Source: Caryophanales bacterium UBA4100
Lineage (GTDB): Bacteria > Bacillota > Bacilli > Paenibacillales > UBA4045
NCBI GenBank assembly: GCA_002383285.1
Contig: DFXU01000016.1
Location: 6,112-21,358 of the forward strand
DNA: 15,247 bases
Direction of reading: 5' to 3'
The notes under the pieces were generated by a model, which made no database searches, was not told the origin of the DNA, and saw only the letters and a list, made by a program, of their open reading frames with translations. Positions 6,552 through 13,481 of the stretch are shown piece by piece. Each line of letters opens with the position of its first letter. Within the stretch, counting starts at the first letter, position 1. A program made the position numbers and the translations under genes.

Positions 6552-6726
6552 GGGATCGTCTCACGCTCCTTTTCAGTGGCGTTACTCGCTTCACACATCA
6601 GCTAAAGCGTACCTTTAAGGTAACCCCAGTGCCTTCAATTTATTACGCTTGACCGTATGTAGATTAATCCTTACATCCCACTAAGGATTTGACTTTAAAA
6701 TTTGTTGCAATAATTATTAAGGATTC
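6552..6726. repeat. recN-spoIVB gap with inverted repeats
   Basis: AATCCTTA (6666-6673) and TAAGGATT (6682-6689) form a perfect 8-bp inverted repeat with an 8-nt loop. A further AAGGATT copy lies at the recN stop (about 6719-6725), so alternative pairings are possible. TACCTT-T-AAGGTA (6610-6622) is a second perfect inverted repeat with a single-base centre. Neither is followed by a good T-run on the minus strand. They may be weak terminators or operators for spoIVB. Confidence 0.4.
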
Positions 6727-8418
6727 CTAACGGCGAGCAAGCTCAATCATTTCCCTTGCATGATTTAAAGTTGTTGTTGTCACCTTAGCTCCACCCAGCA
6801 TCCGAGCCAGTTCTGTTACACGCTCATCCTCTGCCAGATGACTTATTCTGGTGTATGTACGTTCTTCTTCAATTTCCTTGTATATCAAATAATGTGCATC
6901 CGCCATGGAAGCAACTTGAGGTAAGTGTGTAACACAGAAAATTTGCCGATTACGCGATAAATTTGCCAGCTTCTCGGCAATTGCCTGCGCTGCTCTTCCG
7001 CTAACACCTGTATCAACTTCATCAAACACGAGAACTGGAATTTGATCCAATCCAGAGAATATGGTTTTTAGAGCCAGCATAATTCGTGAAAGCTCTCCTC
7101 CGGATGCAATCTTATTCAAGCTTCTTAGCGGCTCACCTGGATTCGCAGAAAGCTGGAATTCGATACGATCGATACCCTCCTTGTTGAAACTATACCCAAC
7201 CTTCTCATCGCTCGGTTCAAAGTATACAGCAAATCGAGTTCGTTCCATATTCAGATCCTGCAGGTGACGTTCTAGCTCCTTGCAGAGCCGTAAGCTTGTC
7301 TCTTGACGTGAGGCAGATAGAGCCTGAGCCTCCCTCGTCAGCTGCTGTTCGATCAAGGCAAGCTTCTTCCCTAACTCCTCAAGCCTATCATCCTTATGAG
7401 CGAACCGCTCAAGCTCAGTGGTGATGTGCTCATAATGAGTCAAAACCTCGGCAATTGTACTTCCATATTTCCTTCTTAAGGATCCAATTAGGTTGAGACG
7501 CTCCTCAATCTGATTGAGTCGCTCCGGCTCAAACTCTAATGTGTCTCGATAAGTACGTAGCTGAAACGACGCATCCTCCAATTGATAATAAGCGGACTGT
7601 ACCTGCTCGAACAGAGGCTGAAGCAGGGATTCGTCGTATTTCTTAATGTGATCAATGCGGTTCATAGTTACAGATATCGATTCAAGCGCCTTATTATTTC
7701 CATATAAGCCATCATAAGCTTGAGAGATAGCATCAACGATTTTCTCAGCATTAGCTAAACGACGTTGTTCATCCTCTAACAGCTCATCCTCATCTACAGT
7801 CAGTGCAGCTGCAGATATCTCCTCCACTTGAAACCGGTATAAGTCGCTCATTTGCAGTGCTTGCTGTGAACCCGTTTCAAGCTCAGCGATCTCTTTTTTC
7901 ATATTCGAATAGGCTTCATAGGTTTGCTGATACTGCTTCTTCTTGTTACCAACTATTGTTCCACCATATGCATCTAACCATTCAAGGTGAGCTTCGATTT
8001 TTAATAACGCTTGGTGTTCATGCTGTCCATGTAGATTAATTAAATGGTCGCCCACTTCGCGAAGCATTGTCAAATTAACTAATTGTCCATTAATCCGCGC
8101 ATTACTTTTACCATGCGTTGTTATCTCTCTTCGAATAACTAAGAGCTCTGAGGCCTCCGTTTCTATCCCCAATCTCCTTAACGTTTCCCATACAGGATGA
8201 TCGTTTCCAATATCGAATAATGCTTCGATCTCCGCTTTCTCGCTGCCATGACGAACAAGCTCAGCTGAACCTCTGCCACCTGCAATCAAGCTCAAAGCAT
8301 CAATGACGATTGATTTCCCCGCTCCGGTCTCACCTGTCATTGCCAAGAAACCATGAACACAAGTAAGTCTAAGCTGTTCAATCACCGCCAAATTCCGAAT
8401 GGAAATCTCTGTAAGCAT
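6727..8418 (-). CDS. recN: DNA repair protein RecN
   Basis: A 563-residue SMC-like ATPase that acts early in double-strand break repair, gathering or holding DNA ends. The N-terminal Walker A GETGAGKS is at 29-36. A long central region (about 150-370) rich in charged heptads forms the coiled coil. The ABC signature SGGELSR is at 439-445, Walker B VLVFDEVDTGVSG at about 462-474, and the switch His is in FCVTHLPQVA. The length is close to the 576 residues of B. subtilis RecN, so it looks intact. Start ATG has AGGGGG about 7 nt upstream. It follows argR with a 48-nt gap, and two palindromes in that gap may influence expression. I did not see a bacillary LexA box (CGAAC-N4-GTTCG). Confidence 0.98.
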   Translation of the reverse strand: MLTEISIRNLAVIEQLRLTCVHGFLAMTGETGAGKSIVIDALSLIAGGRGSAELVRHGSEKAEIEALFDIGNDHPVWETLRRLGIETEASELLVIRREITTHGKSNARINGQLVNLTMLREVGDHLINLHGQHEHQALLKIEAHLEWLDAYGGTIVGNKKKQYQQTYEAYSNMKKEIAELETGSQQALQMSDLYRFQVEEISAAALTVDEDELLEDEQRRLANAEKIVDAISQAYDGLYGNNKALESISVTMNRIDHIKKYDESLLQPLFEQVQSAYYQLEDASFQLRTYRDTLEFEPERLNQIEERLNLIGSLRRKYGSTIAEVLTHYEHITTELERFAHKDDRLEELGKKLALIEQQLTREAQALSASRQETSLRLCKELERHLQDLNMERTRFAVYFEPSDEKVGYSFNKEGIDRIEFQLSANPGEPLRSLNKIASGGELSRIMLALKTIFSGLDQIPVLVFDEVDTGVSGRAAQAIAEKLANLSRNRQIFCVTHLPQVASMADAHYLIYKEIEEERTYTRISHLAEDERVTELARMLGGAKVTTTTLNHAREMIELARR

Positions 8419-8438
8419 AATTAACCCCCTATCGTATC

Positions 8439-8470
8439 GTTGGATCCAACATCTATAGTGATCACACTAT
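8439..8470. repeat. Two palindromes between argR and recN
   Basis: GTTGGATCCAAC (8439-8450) is a perfect 12-bp palindrome. ATAGTG-ATCA-CACTAT (8455-8470) is a perfect 6-bp inverted repeat with a 4-nt loop that includes the argR stop codon. They lie 20-55 nt before the recN start, with no T-run after them. They could be an operator or a processing hairpin. They do not match LexA or Arg-box consensus. Confidence 0.4.
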
Positions 8471-8916
8471 GGAATCAATTGCATGATCTGTTTAACAACA
8501 TGCTGACTATTCTCTTCACTGCGGCAAATAATCAAGATCGTATCGTCTCCGCAAATCGTCCCCATAATTTCATTCCATTCCATATTATCCATTAACGAAC
8601 CAATTGCATTAGCTGTCCCAGGTAAGCACTTCATTACGATTAGATGATCCGTATGATCAATATGCACGAAGTGATCAGCAAGCGCCCGCTTCAGCTTATG
8701 TGTAGGATTAAATTTCTGATCAGATGGAAGCGAATACTTGTAACGTCCATCATCCAACGCAACCTTAATTAAGTGTAATTCCTTAATATCACGCGAAACT
8801 GTAGCTTGAGTTATGACGTACCCCGCTTTTCTTAGCTCGTCCACCAGCTCTTCTTGTGTCTCAATATCTTTACTTAATACCATTTCTCGAATTCTAATCT
8901 GTCTCTGACCTTTCAT
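8467..8916 (-). CDS. argR: Arginine repressor ArgR/AhrC
   Basis: A 149-residue hexameric regulator that binds arginine, represses arginine biosynthesis genes and activates catabolic ones. The N-terminal winged helix-turn-helix (about 1-65) contains TQEELVDELRKAGYVITQATVSRDIKEL with the recognition SR at 41-42. The C-terminal oligomerisation and arginine-binding domain (about 80-149) holds GTICGDDTI (119-127), close to the family GTIAGDDT motif with one Ala-to-Cys change. The length is standard. The start ATG overlaps the preceding gene's stop (ATGA, 4 nt) and has AGGTGGTG upstream. Its place between tlyA and recN is the usual bacillary one. Confidence 0.97.
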   Translation of the reverse strand: MKGQRQIRIREMVLSKDIETQEELVDELRKAGYVITQATVSRDIKELHLIKVALDDGRYKYSLPSDQKFNPTHKLKRALADHFVHIDHTDHLIVMKCLPGTANAIGSLMDNMEWNEIMGTICGDDTILIICRSEENSQHVVKQIMQLIP

Positions 8917-9371
8917 TCTACACCACCTATATCCATCTTAATCTTGCGTATACTGCCCTCTTCAACATCCACGTATAATACACCGTGTGTTTCCGAGAAC
9001 AGATAACAATAGGGTAACAATTTATCTCGTACACCACTGCCCGTCCATTGAATCGGTTGGCGCTCTCTAGCTAGCTTAACCACGTAAAGCTCTTCACCTT
9101 TTCTGGCAAAATAATCTACGAATAACCGGCTATCTAGCGGTATATCATCTACATCCACGAGCAAGGGTACTTTCTTCTTGCCGCATATGACCTCATAGCC
9201 AGCCTGCTCCATAAGTCGAACCGCTTCCGAATGAGGAACCGGCGTATATGTAGGAAAGGGGAGCTTTAACCGAGCAGGTGAATATAACCACCTCTTAAAT
9301 CGAAACCAACCTATAACAAGCAATATGATCAGGATAAGTAAAATTACGAATTGATCTCCATCTTGTGGCAT
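8913..9371 (-). CDS. Small membrane-anchored protein of unknown function between tlyA and argR
   Basis: A 152-residue protein I cannot name. One hydrophobic helix at about residues 7-24 is followed by basic residues (RFKRWLY), so the bulk is probably cytoplasmic. The soluble part (about 45-145) has AVRLMEQAGYEVI, VDVDD, then FVDYFARKGEELYVVKLARER, then YCYLFSETHGVLYVDVEEGSI. The order helix, strand, D86, hairpin, strand ending VVK (97-99), helix, strand resembles the core of PD-(D/E)XK nuclease folds. The acidic residue of (D/E)XK is Val here, so it would be a non-catalytic relative. This fold call is an inference. ATG start has GAGGTG close upstream, and the 4-nt overlap with argR indicates co-translation. 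B. subtilis has no gene at this place, so it may mark the Paenibacillaceae version of the cluster. Confidence 0.85.
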   Translation of the reverse strand: MPQDGDQFVILLILIILLVIGWFRFKRWLYSPARLKLPFPTYTPVPHSEAVRLMEQAGYEVICGKKKVPLLVDVDDIPLDSRLFVDYFARKGEELYVVKLARERQPIQWTGSGVRDKLLPYCYLFSETHGVLYVDVEEGSIRKIKMDIGGVE

Positions 9372-9429
9372 CTCATCACCTCGTTATATGATTCGAGGAA
9401 GAAAATGAATATCCCTTCTAGAAACCGAC

Positions 9430-10287
9430 CTATCCCCTGAAAGTTTTTGCCGCTTCACTAACAACTTCCTCACATAATTTGTTGATTTGATCAGGATGAG
9501 CTAAGTCTAAGGGAGCAGCATTACCGCTAAGCTTAGTCCAATAAGCAAGGAATTCTATATTACCTTCTCCTCCCGTAATGGGTGAGAAGGTCACTCCTCG
9601 CAATTGGAAACCCAATTCCCTAGCGTAGGATAATACTGCAATAAGGACGTCAATATGAACCATTGAGTCGCGAACAACACCTAATTTTCCAACCTTATCG
9701 CGCCCTGCTTCAAACTGCGGTTTAATAAGCGCCATAACCTCTCCACCAGCTGACAGAATTTCCATTAAAGGTGGAAGAATTAATTTAAGGGATATGAAAG
9801 ATACATCAATCGTTGCGATATGCGGCTGAATGCCGTTCAATTGCTCCAGGGTCATATATCGAAAGTTGGTCCTCTCCATCACCTCAACTCGATCATCGTT
9901 ACGTAAAGACCAATCTAATTGGTTATAGCCCACATCCACTGCATAGACGCGAACCGCTCCATTCTTCAACGCGCAATCTGTAAATCCGCCGGTAGAGGCA
10001 CCTATATCTATCATGGTTTTCCCAGCAAATTTGATATCAAAGAAGCGGATTGCTTTCTCAAGCTTCAATCCGCCTCTGCTTACATATGGATGCACAGCTC
10101 CCTTAACGGTTATTGTGCTATCTCTTGAAATCTTGGTTCCAGCCTTCTCTATACGTTCAGTATTGACTAGAACAAGCCCAGCCATTACAGCTGCCTTCGC
10201 TTTCTCACGGCTTTCATAAAATCCTAGCTCCACTAGGAGCACATCAATACGTTCTTTGGTTACTGACATAGAATCTCGAGTCCCCAT
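9430..10287 (-). CDS. tlyA: TlyA family rRNA 2'-O-methyltransferase (hemolysin-like)
   Basis: A 285-residue protein joining an S4 RNA-binding domain (about 11-70, ERIDVLLVELGFYESREKA) to an FtsJ/RrmJ-type methyltransferase domain (about 70-265). The SAM-binding DIGASTGGFTD is at 94-104, and K75, D161 (TIDVSFISLKL) and K189 (ALIKPQFE) fit the FtsJ catalytic set. Mycobacterial TlyA methylates 16S and 23S rRNA and conditions capreomycin sensitivity; the Bacillus equivalent is YqxC. It begins 11 nt after dxs. The ribosome site is weak for M1, and an ATG seven codons in (10269) is a possible alternative. It lies between dxs and the small membrane protein and is probably co-transcribed with dxs. 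Confidence 0.93.
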   Translation of the reverse strand: MGTRDSMSVTKERIDVLLVELGFYESREKAKAAVMAGLVLVNTERIEKAGTKISRDSTITVKGAVHPYVSRGGLKLEKAIRFFDIKFAGKTMIDIGASTGGFTDCALKNGAVRVYAVDVGYNQLDWSLRNDDRVEVMERTNFRYMTLEQLNGIQPHIATIDVSFISLKLILPPLMEILSAGGEVMALIKPQFEAGRDKVGKLGVVRDSMVHIDVLIAVLSYARELGFQLRGVTFSPITGGEGNIEFLAYWTKLSGNAAPLDLAHPDQINKLCEEVVSEAAKTFRG

Positions 10288-10298
10288 CCTGTTGCTTC

Positions 10299-12197
10299 TT
10301 AAGCACGTTGTCTTCGACGTGGTGTTATGGATTGTGCCTCGGTGACAACTCGATCAATAGTTATCCCAACCTCGTCAAGCTGCTCCTTAATAGTCCCATG
10401 CTCAACAAAGACATCAGGAATAGCTATAGACCGAATTTGCATTGTATATATTCCTTGCTCGGCATAGAATTCGAGTACAGCGCTACCAAAGCCGCCATAT
10501 AATGAGCCTTCCTCCAAGGTAATAATAGACACTTCATCATGCTTCGCTAGCTCTAATAGTAGCTCTTTATCCATTGGTTTAATAAATCGAGCATTGATAA
10601 CCCTGACGGAGATACCGTTGATCAACAGTCGATTAGCAGCTTCCTCAGCGATTTCGATCATAGCAGGACCTACGGCGAGTATAACTAAATCCTTGCCTTC
10701 TCTTAGGACCTCCCATGAGCCTATTGGTATTGGTTTCCACTGCTCTGGAGCATCCAATGCGACTCCTCGGCCAGCTGTTCGTGGATAACGGACAGCAATA
10801 GGACCTGAATCATAATCAACAGCAGTAAGCAGCATATATTGCAATTCATTCTCGTTCCGAGGCATCATCAAGACCATGTTAGGAATATGTCGTAGGAATG
10901 CAATATCATATACCCCTTGGTGCGTTTCTCCATCCGGTCCAACAAACCCAGCGCGATCAATGGCAAATATAACATTCGCATTATGTCTGCAAATATCATG
11001 AACGATCTGATCATACGAGCGCTGGAGGAACGTGGAGTATATAGCGAATATAGGCTTCATGCCTTCCATAGCTAAGGCGGCACATAATGTAGCAGCATGC
11101 TGCTCAGCAATACCTACGTCGATCATACGACCGGGAAATTCAGCTGCAAACTTGAGTAATCCAGACCCACCAGGCATGGCTGGCGTAATGGCAACAATCC
11201 GCTTATCCGAACGAGCTAATGTGCTCAATGTTAGTCCGAATACCTCAGTATACATAGGTGGTCCCGCAGACTTAATAACTTTACCCGATTCCATCTTGTA
11301 CGGTCCTAGACCATGCCAAGTATGCGAATCCGCTTCCGCAGGAGGGTATCCTTTGCCTTTTACAGTAATAACATGTACTAATACAGGTCCCTGAACTTTA
11401 CTTGCTTGCCTCAATGTCTCCATTAACAGCTCTAGATTATGTCCATCAACAGGCCCGCAATAAGTAAATCCAAGCTCTTCAAAGATTACACCAGACACGA
11501 GCATGTATTTAAGACAATCCTTAATCCGTTCACCCATCTTAGCTAACTTACCGCCGATAGCTGGGATTCTCTTAATGAGGTGCTCTGCTTCTTCCTTCAT
11601 CTTAAGATAGTGCTTATCCGATCTGATCTTACTTAGATAATTATGCATTGCACCTACATTTGGCGCTATCGACATCTCATTGTCATTAAGAATTACAATC
11701 AAATTTTCCTTACTATGACCGATATGATTAAGCGCTTCAAAAGCCATACCACTTGCAATCGCTGCATCACCAATAATGGCAACAACCTTATTGTGCTCAC
11801 CCTTGAAGTCTCTAGCCATAGCCATACCCATTGCAGCAGATAACGATGTGCTGCTATGTCCTGCTTCCCATACGTCGTGTTCACTTTCACTTCGTTTCAC
11901 AAATCCGCATAGGCCTTCATACTTGCGAAGTGTATCGAAACGATCCTTACGACCAGTAAGGATTTTGTGAACATATGATTGATGTCCTACATCGAAGATA
12001 ATCTTATCTCGAGGGCTGTCCAACAGGTAATGCAAAGCTAATGTTAGCTCAACTACACCCAGATTAGGTGCGAGATGCCCCCCTGTTACAGATAGCTTCT
12101 CTATAAGAAATAATCGAATTTCCTGTGCTAACTCCTCCAACTGAGCCAGGCTCAGTTTCTTTATGTCTTCCGGCTTATTCACCTGATCTAACAACAT
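10299..12197 (-). CDS. dxs: 1-deoxy-D-xylulose-5-phosphate synthase
   Basis: A 632-residue ThDP enzyme that condenses pyruvate with glyceraldehyde 3-phosphate, the entry step of the MEP isoprenoid pathway. The N-terminal ThDP-binding domain has H41, DVGHQSYVHKILTGR (69-83), EAGHSST (111-117) and NDNEMSIAPN (171-180). The ThDP/Mg signature reads GDAAIASGMAFEA (143-155): the usual GDG is GDA here. The transketolase-type middle domain has VGIAEQHA (361-368) with catalytic E365, and DRAGFVGPDGETHQG (414-428). The C-terminal domain is complete. Length is normal. ATG start has GGGGA about 7 nt upstream. It is separated from ispA by 124 nt with its own candidate promoter, and it supplies precursors for the prenyl transferase encoded just before it. 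Confidence 0.97.
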   Translation of the reverse strand: MLLDQVNKPEDIKKLSLAQLEELAQEIRLFLIEKLSVTGGHLAPNLGVVELTLALHYLLDSPRDKIIFDVGHQSYVHKILTGRKDRFDTLRKYEGLCGFVKRSESEHDVWEAGHSSTSLSAAMGMAMARDFKGEHNKVVAIIGDAAIASGMAFEALNHIGHSKENLIVILNDNEMSIAPNVGAMHNYLSKIRSDKHYLKMKEEAEHLIKRIPAIGGKLAKMGERIKDCLKYMLVSGVIFEELGFTYCGPVDGHNLELLMETLRQASKVQGPVLVHVITVKGKGYPPAEADSHTWHGLGPYKMESGKVIKSAGPPMYTEVFGLTLSTLARSDKRIVAITPAMPGGSGLLKFAAEFPGRMIDVGIAEQHAATLCAALAMEGMKPIFAIYSTFLQRSYDQIVHDICRHNANVIFAIDRAGFVGPDGETHQGVYDIAFLRHIPNMVLMMPRNENELQYMLLTAVDYDSGPIAVRYPRTAGRGVALDAPEQWKPIPIGSWEVLREGKDLVILAVGPAMIEIAEEAANRLLINGISVRVINARFIKPMDKELLLELAKHDEVSIITLEEGSLYGGFGSAVLEFYAEQGIYTMQIRSIAIPDVFVEHGTIKEQLDEVGITIDRVVTEAQSITPRRRQRA

Positions 12198-12242
12198 TTA
12201 TTTCCCCGCTTCCATTCGTCGGTTGATGAATCATATAAAAAT

Positions 12243-12259
12243 ACTCCATACGATGGAGT
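12243..12259 (-). terminator. Terminator-like hairpin in the ispA-dxs gap
   Basis: On the minus strand ACTCCAT-CGT-ATGGAGT gives a 7-bp stem with a 3-nt loop, followed by ATTTTTAT. This has the form of a short intrinsic terminator. It lies about 45 nt before the dxs start and downstream of a candidate promoter, so it either ends ispA transcripts or attenuates dxs. Confidence 0.6.
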
Positions 12260-12295
12260 GAGAAATATCAAAAGTCAGTACCTAAGATGTGTTTA

Positions 12296-12325
12296 ATTAT
12301 AACACAGATTAAATTAATCGCTCAA
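12296..12325 (-). promoter_or_regulatory. Candidate sigma-A promoter for dxs
   Basis: TTGAGC (12325-12320) and TATAAT (12301-12296) are spaced by 18 nt on the minus strand. The -10 is exact and the -35 matches 4 of 6; the -35 overlaps the ispA stop codon. A start near 12289 would give a leader of about 90 nt that contains the terminator-like hairpin. Confidence 0.5.
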
Positions 12326-13230
12326 TGGTCTCGGTCCATCAGATAATCAGCTAACTGTAATAGCCGTTCTGGATGCGGAAGCTTAGCCAGGAGGATCGCT
12401 TTTTGCGCTTCTCTTGTTAAATCCTTCACCATGGTTTCACATGCCTCGAGTCCGAGAAAGTAGGGATAGGTAACCTTCTCAGCCTTAACATCACTTTGGG
12501 TATTCTTACCAAGCTTACTCTCATCTCCAGTTAGGTCAAGAATGTCATCCTGGATTTGGAATGCAAGCCCGATCCGATATCCGAATTGCTCTAATGCGTC
12601 TAGCTGCTGCTCGTTCGCATTCGCGGCATGGCCGCCTGCACGTAAAGCACAGACAATCAGGTCACTGGTTTTGTGGACATGGATATATTCGAGCTCAGCA
12701 ATATTCGTTATTCCTTGCTCCCCTAGAATATCCGCGACCTGCCCACCGACCATTCCTCGCGGCCCCGCATACATGGAAAGCTCTCTGATCATTCTTAGCA
12801 CTCGTTCAGCAGGCACATCATAACGCATAGCCATCTCAGCTAATAAATGAAAAGCATGCGTTAATAACCCGTCTCCAGCAAGTATCGCCATTGCTTCACC
12901 ATAGACACGATGGTTAGTCGGCTTACCCCTGCGAAAGTCGTCATTATCCATAGCTGGTAAATCATCATGGATTAAGGAATATGTATGAATGAATTCAATT
13001 GCACAAGCAGCAGGTAATGCTGTCTTCGCATGACCACCAACCGCCTCCGCAGCAGCAATCGCTAGAATAGGTCGCAACCGCTTCCCTCCAGCCATTAAGG
13101 AATACAGCATCGCATCCTTCAGTTCCACAGGAATAACCCATTGTGAAGGAAACGATTGTACAAGCTCCTCTTCAATCAATGACATATTCTCTTGAATATA
13201 TGACAGCACTTGACTTTCTTGTCTTGTCAT
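12322..13230 (-). CDS. ispA: Farnesyl/geranylgeranyl diphosphate synthase IspA
   Basis: A 302-residue all-helical trans-prenyltransferase that extends DMAPP with IPP to farnesyl diphosphate, the precursor of undecaprenyl phosphate and quinone side chains. The first Asp-rich motif is DDLPAMDNDDFRRGKPTNH (89-107) and the second is QIQDDILD (225-232). LMAGGKRLRP (45-54) and HKTSDL (186-191) are substrate-binding motifs. Length is normal for the family. The start ATG shares one base with the xseB stop (TGATG), so translation is coupled; AAAGGGG lies about 12 nt upstream. Exact product length cannot be fixed from the sequence. Confidence 0.95.
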   Translation of the reverse strand: MTRQESQVLSYIQENMSLIEEELVQSFPSQWVIPVELKDAMLYSLMAGGKRLRPILAIAAAEAVGGHAKTALPAACAIEFIHTYSLIHDDLPAMDNDDFRRGKPTNHRVYGEAMAILAGDGLLTHAFHLLAEMAMRYDVPAERVLRMIRELSMYAGPRGMVGGQVADILGEQGITNIAELEYIHVHKTSDLIVCALRAGGHAANANEQQLDALEQFGYRIGLAFQIQDDILDLTGDESKLGKNTQSDVKAEKVTYPYFLGLEACETMVKDLTREAQKAILLAKLPHPERLLQLADYLMDRDH

Positions 13231-13481
13231 CAGACTTCGAGTTCCCCTTTATTATCTCCAGCTGTGAATGGCTTCTTCACCAAAGAGCCATTCTCTTCAA
13301 TCAGAATATCAATTTTCTTCTCCACAACCTCCAGCTTACTGCTGCATAGATGTGCCATCTTCATTCCATCCTGGAATAATTCTATCGCTTTCTCTAGAGG
13401 GACATCTCCACTCTCTAATTGCTGTACGATTTCTTCGAGTAAATCCATGGCTTCTTCAAAGTTTATGTCATTATCCTTCAT
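13230..13481 (-). CDS. xseB: Exodeoxyribonuclease VII small subunit
   Basis: An 83-residue protein, the usual size, that forms the small subunit of exonuclease VII and binds along the large subunit. The family core FEEAMDLLEEIVQQLESGDVPLEKAIELFQDGM is present (first 20 residues of it begin at about residue 8), followed by a coiled-coil segment. I place the start at the ATG at 13481, with GGAAGGTG upstream. A longer frame open to 13532 would add 17 residues foreign to the family. The gene overlaps xseA by 11 nt and ispA by 1 nt, which indicates tight translational coupling. Confidence 0.93.
   Translation of the reverse strand: MKDNDINFEEAMDLLEEIVQQLESGDVPLEKAIELFQDGMKMAHLCSSKLEVVEKKIDILIEENGSLVKKPFTAGDNKGELEV

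Noticed and set aside
8419..8466. SOS LexA box before recN
   Set aside because: No CGAAC-N4-GTTCG-like sequence is visible in the gap.
11032..11394. 120-residue plus-strand ORF inside dxs
   Set aside because: Antisense shadow of the dxs catalytic domain; no family features.
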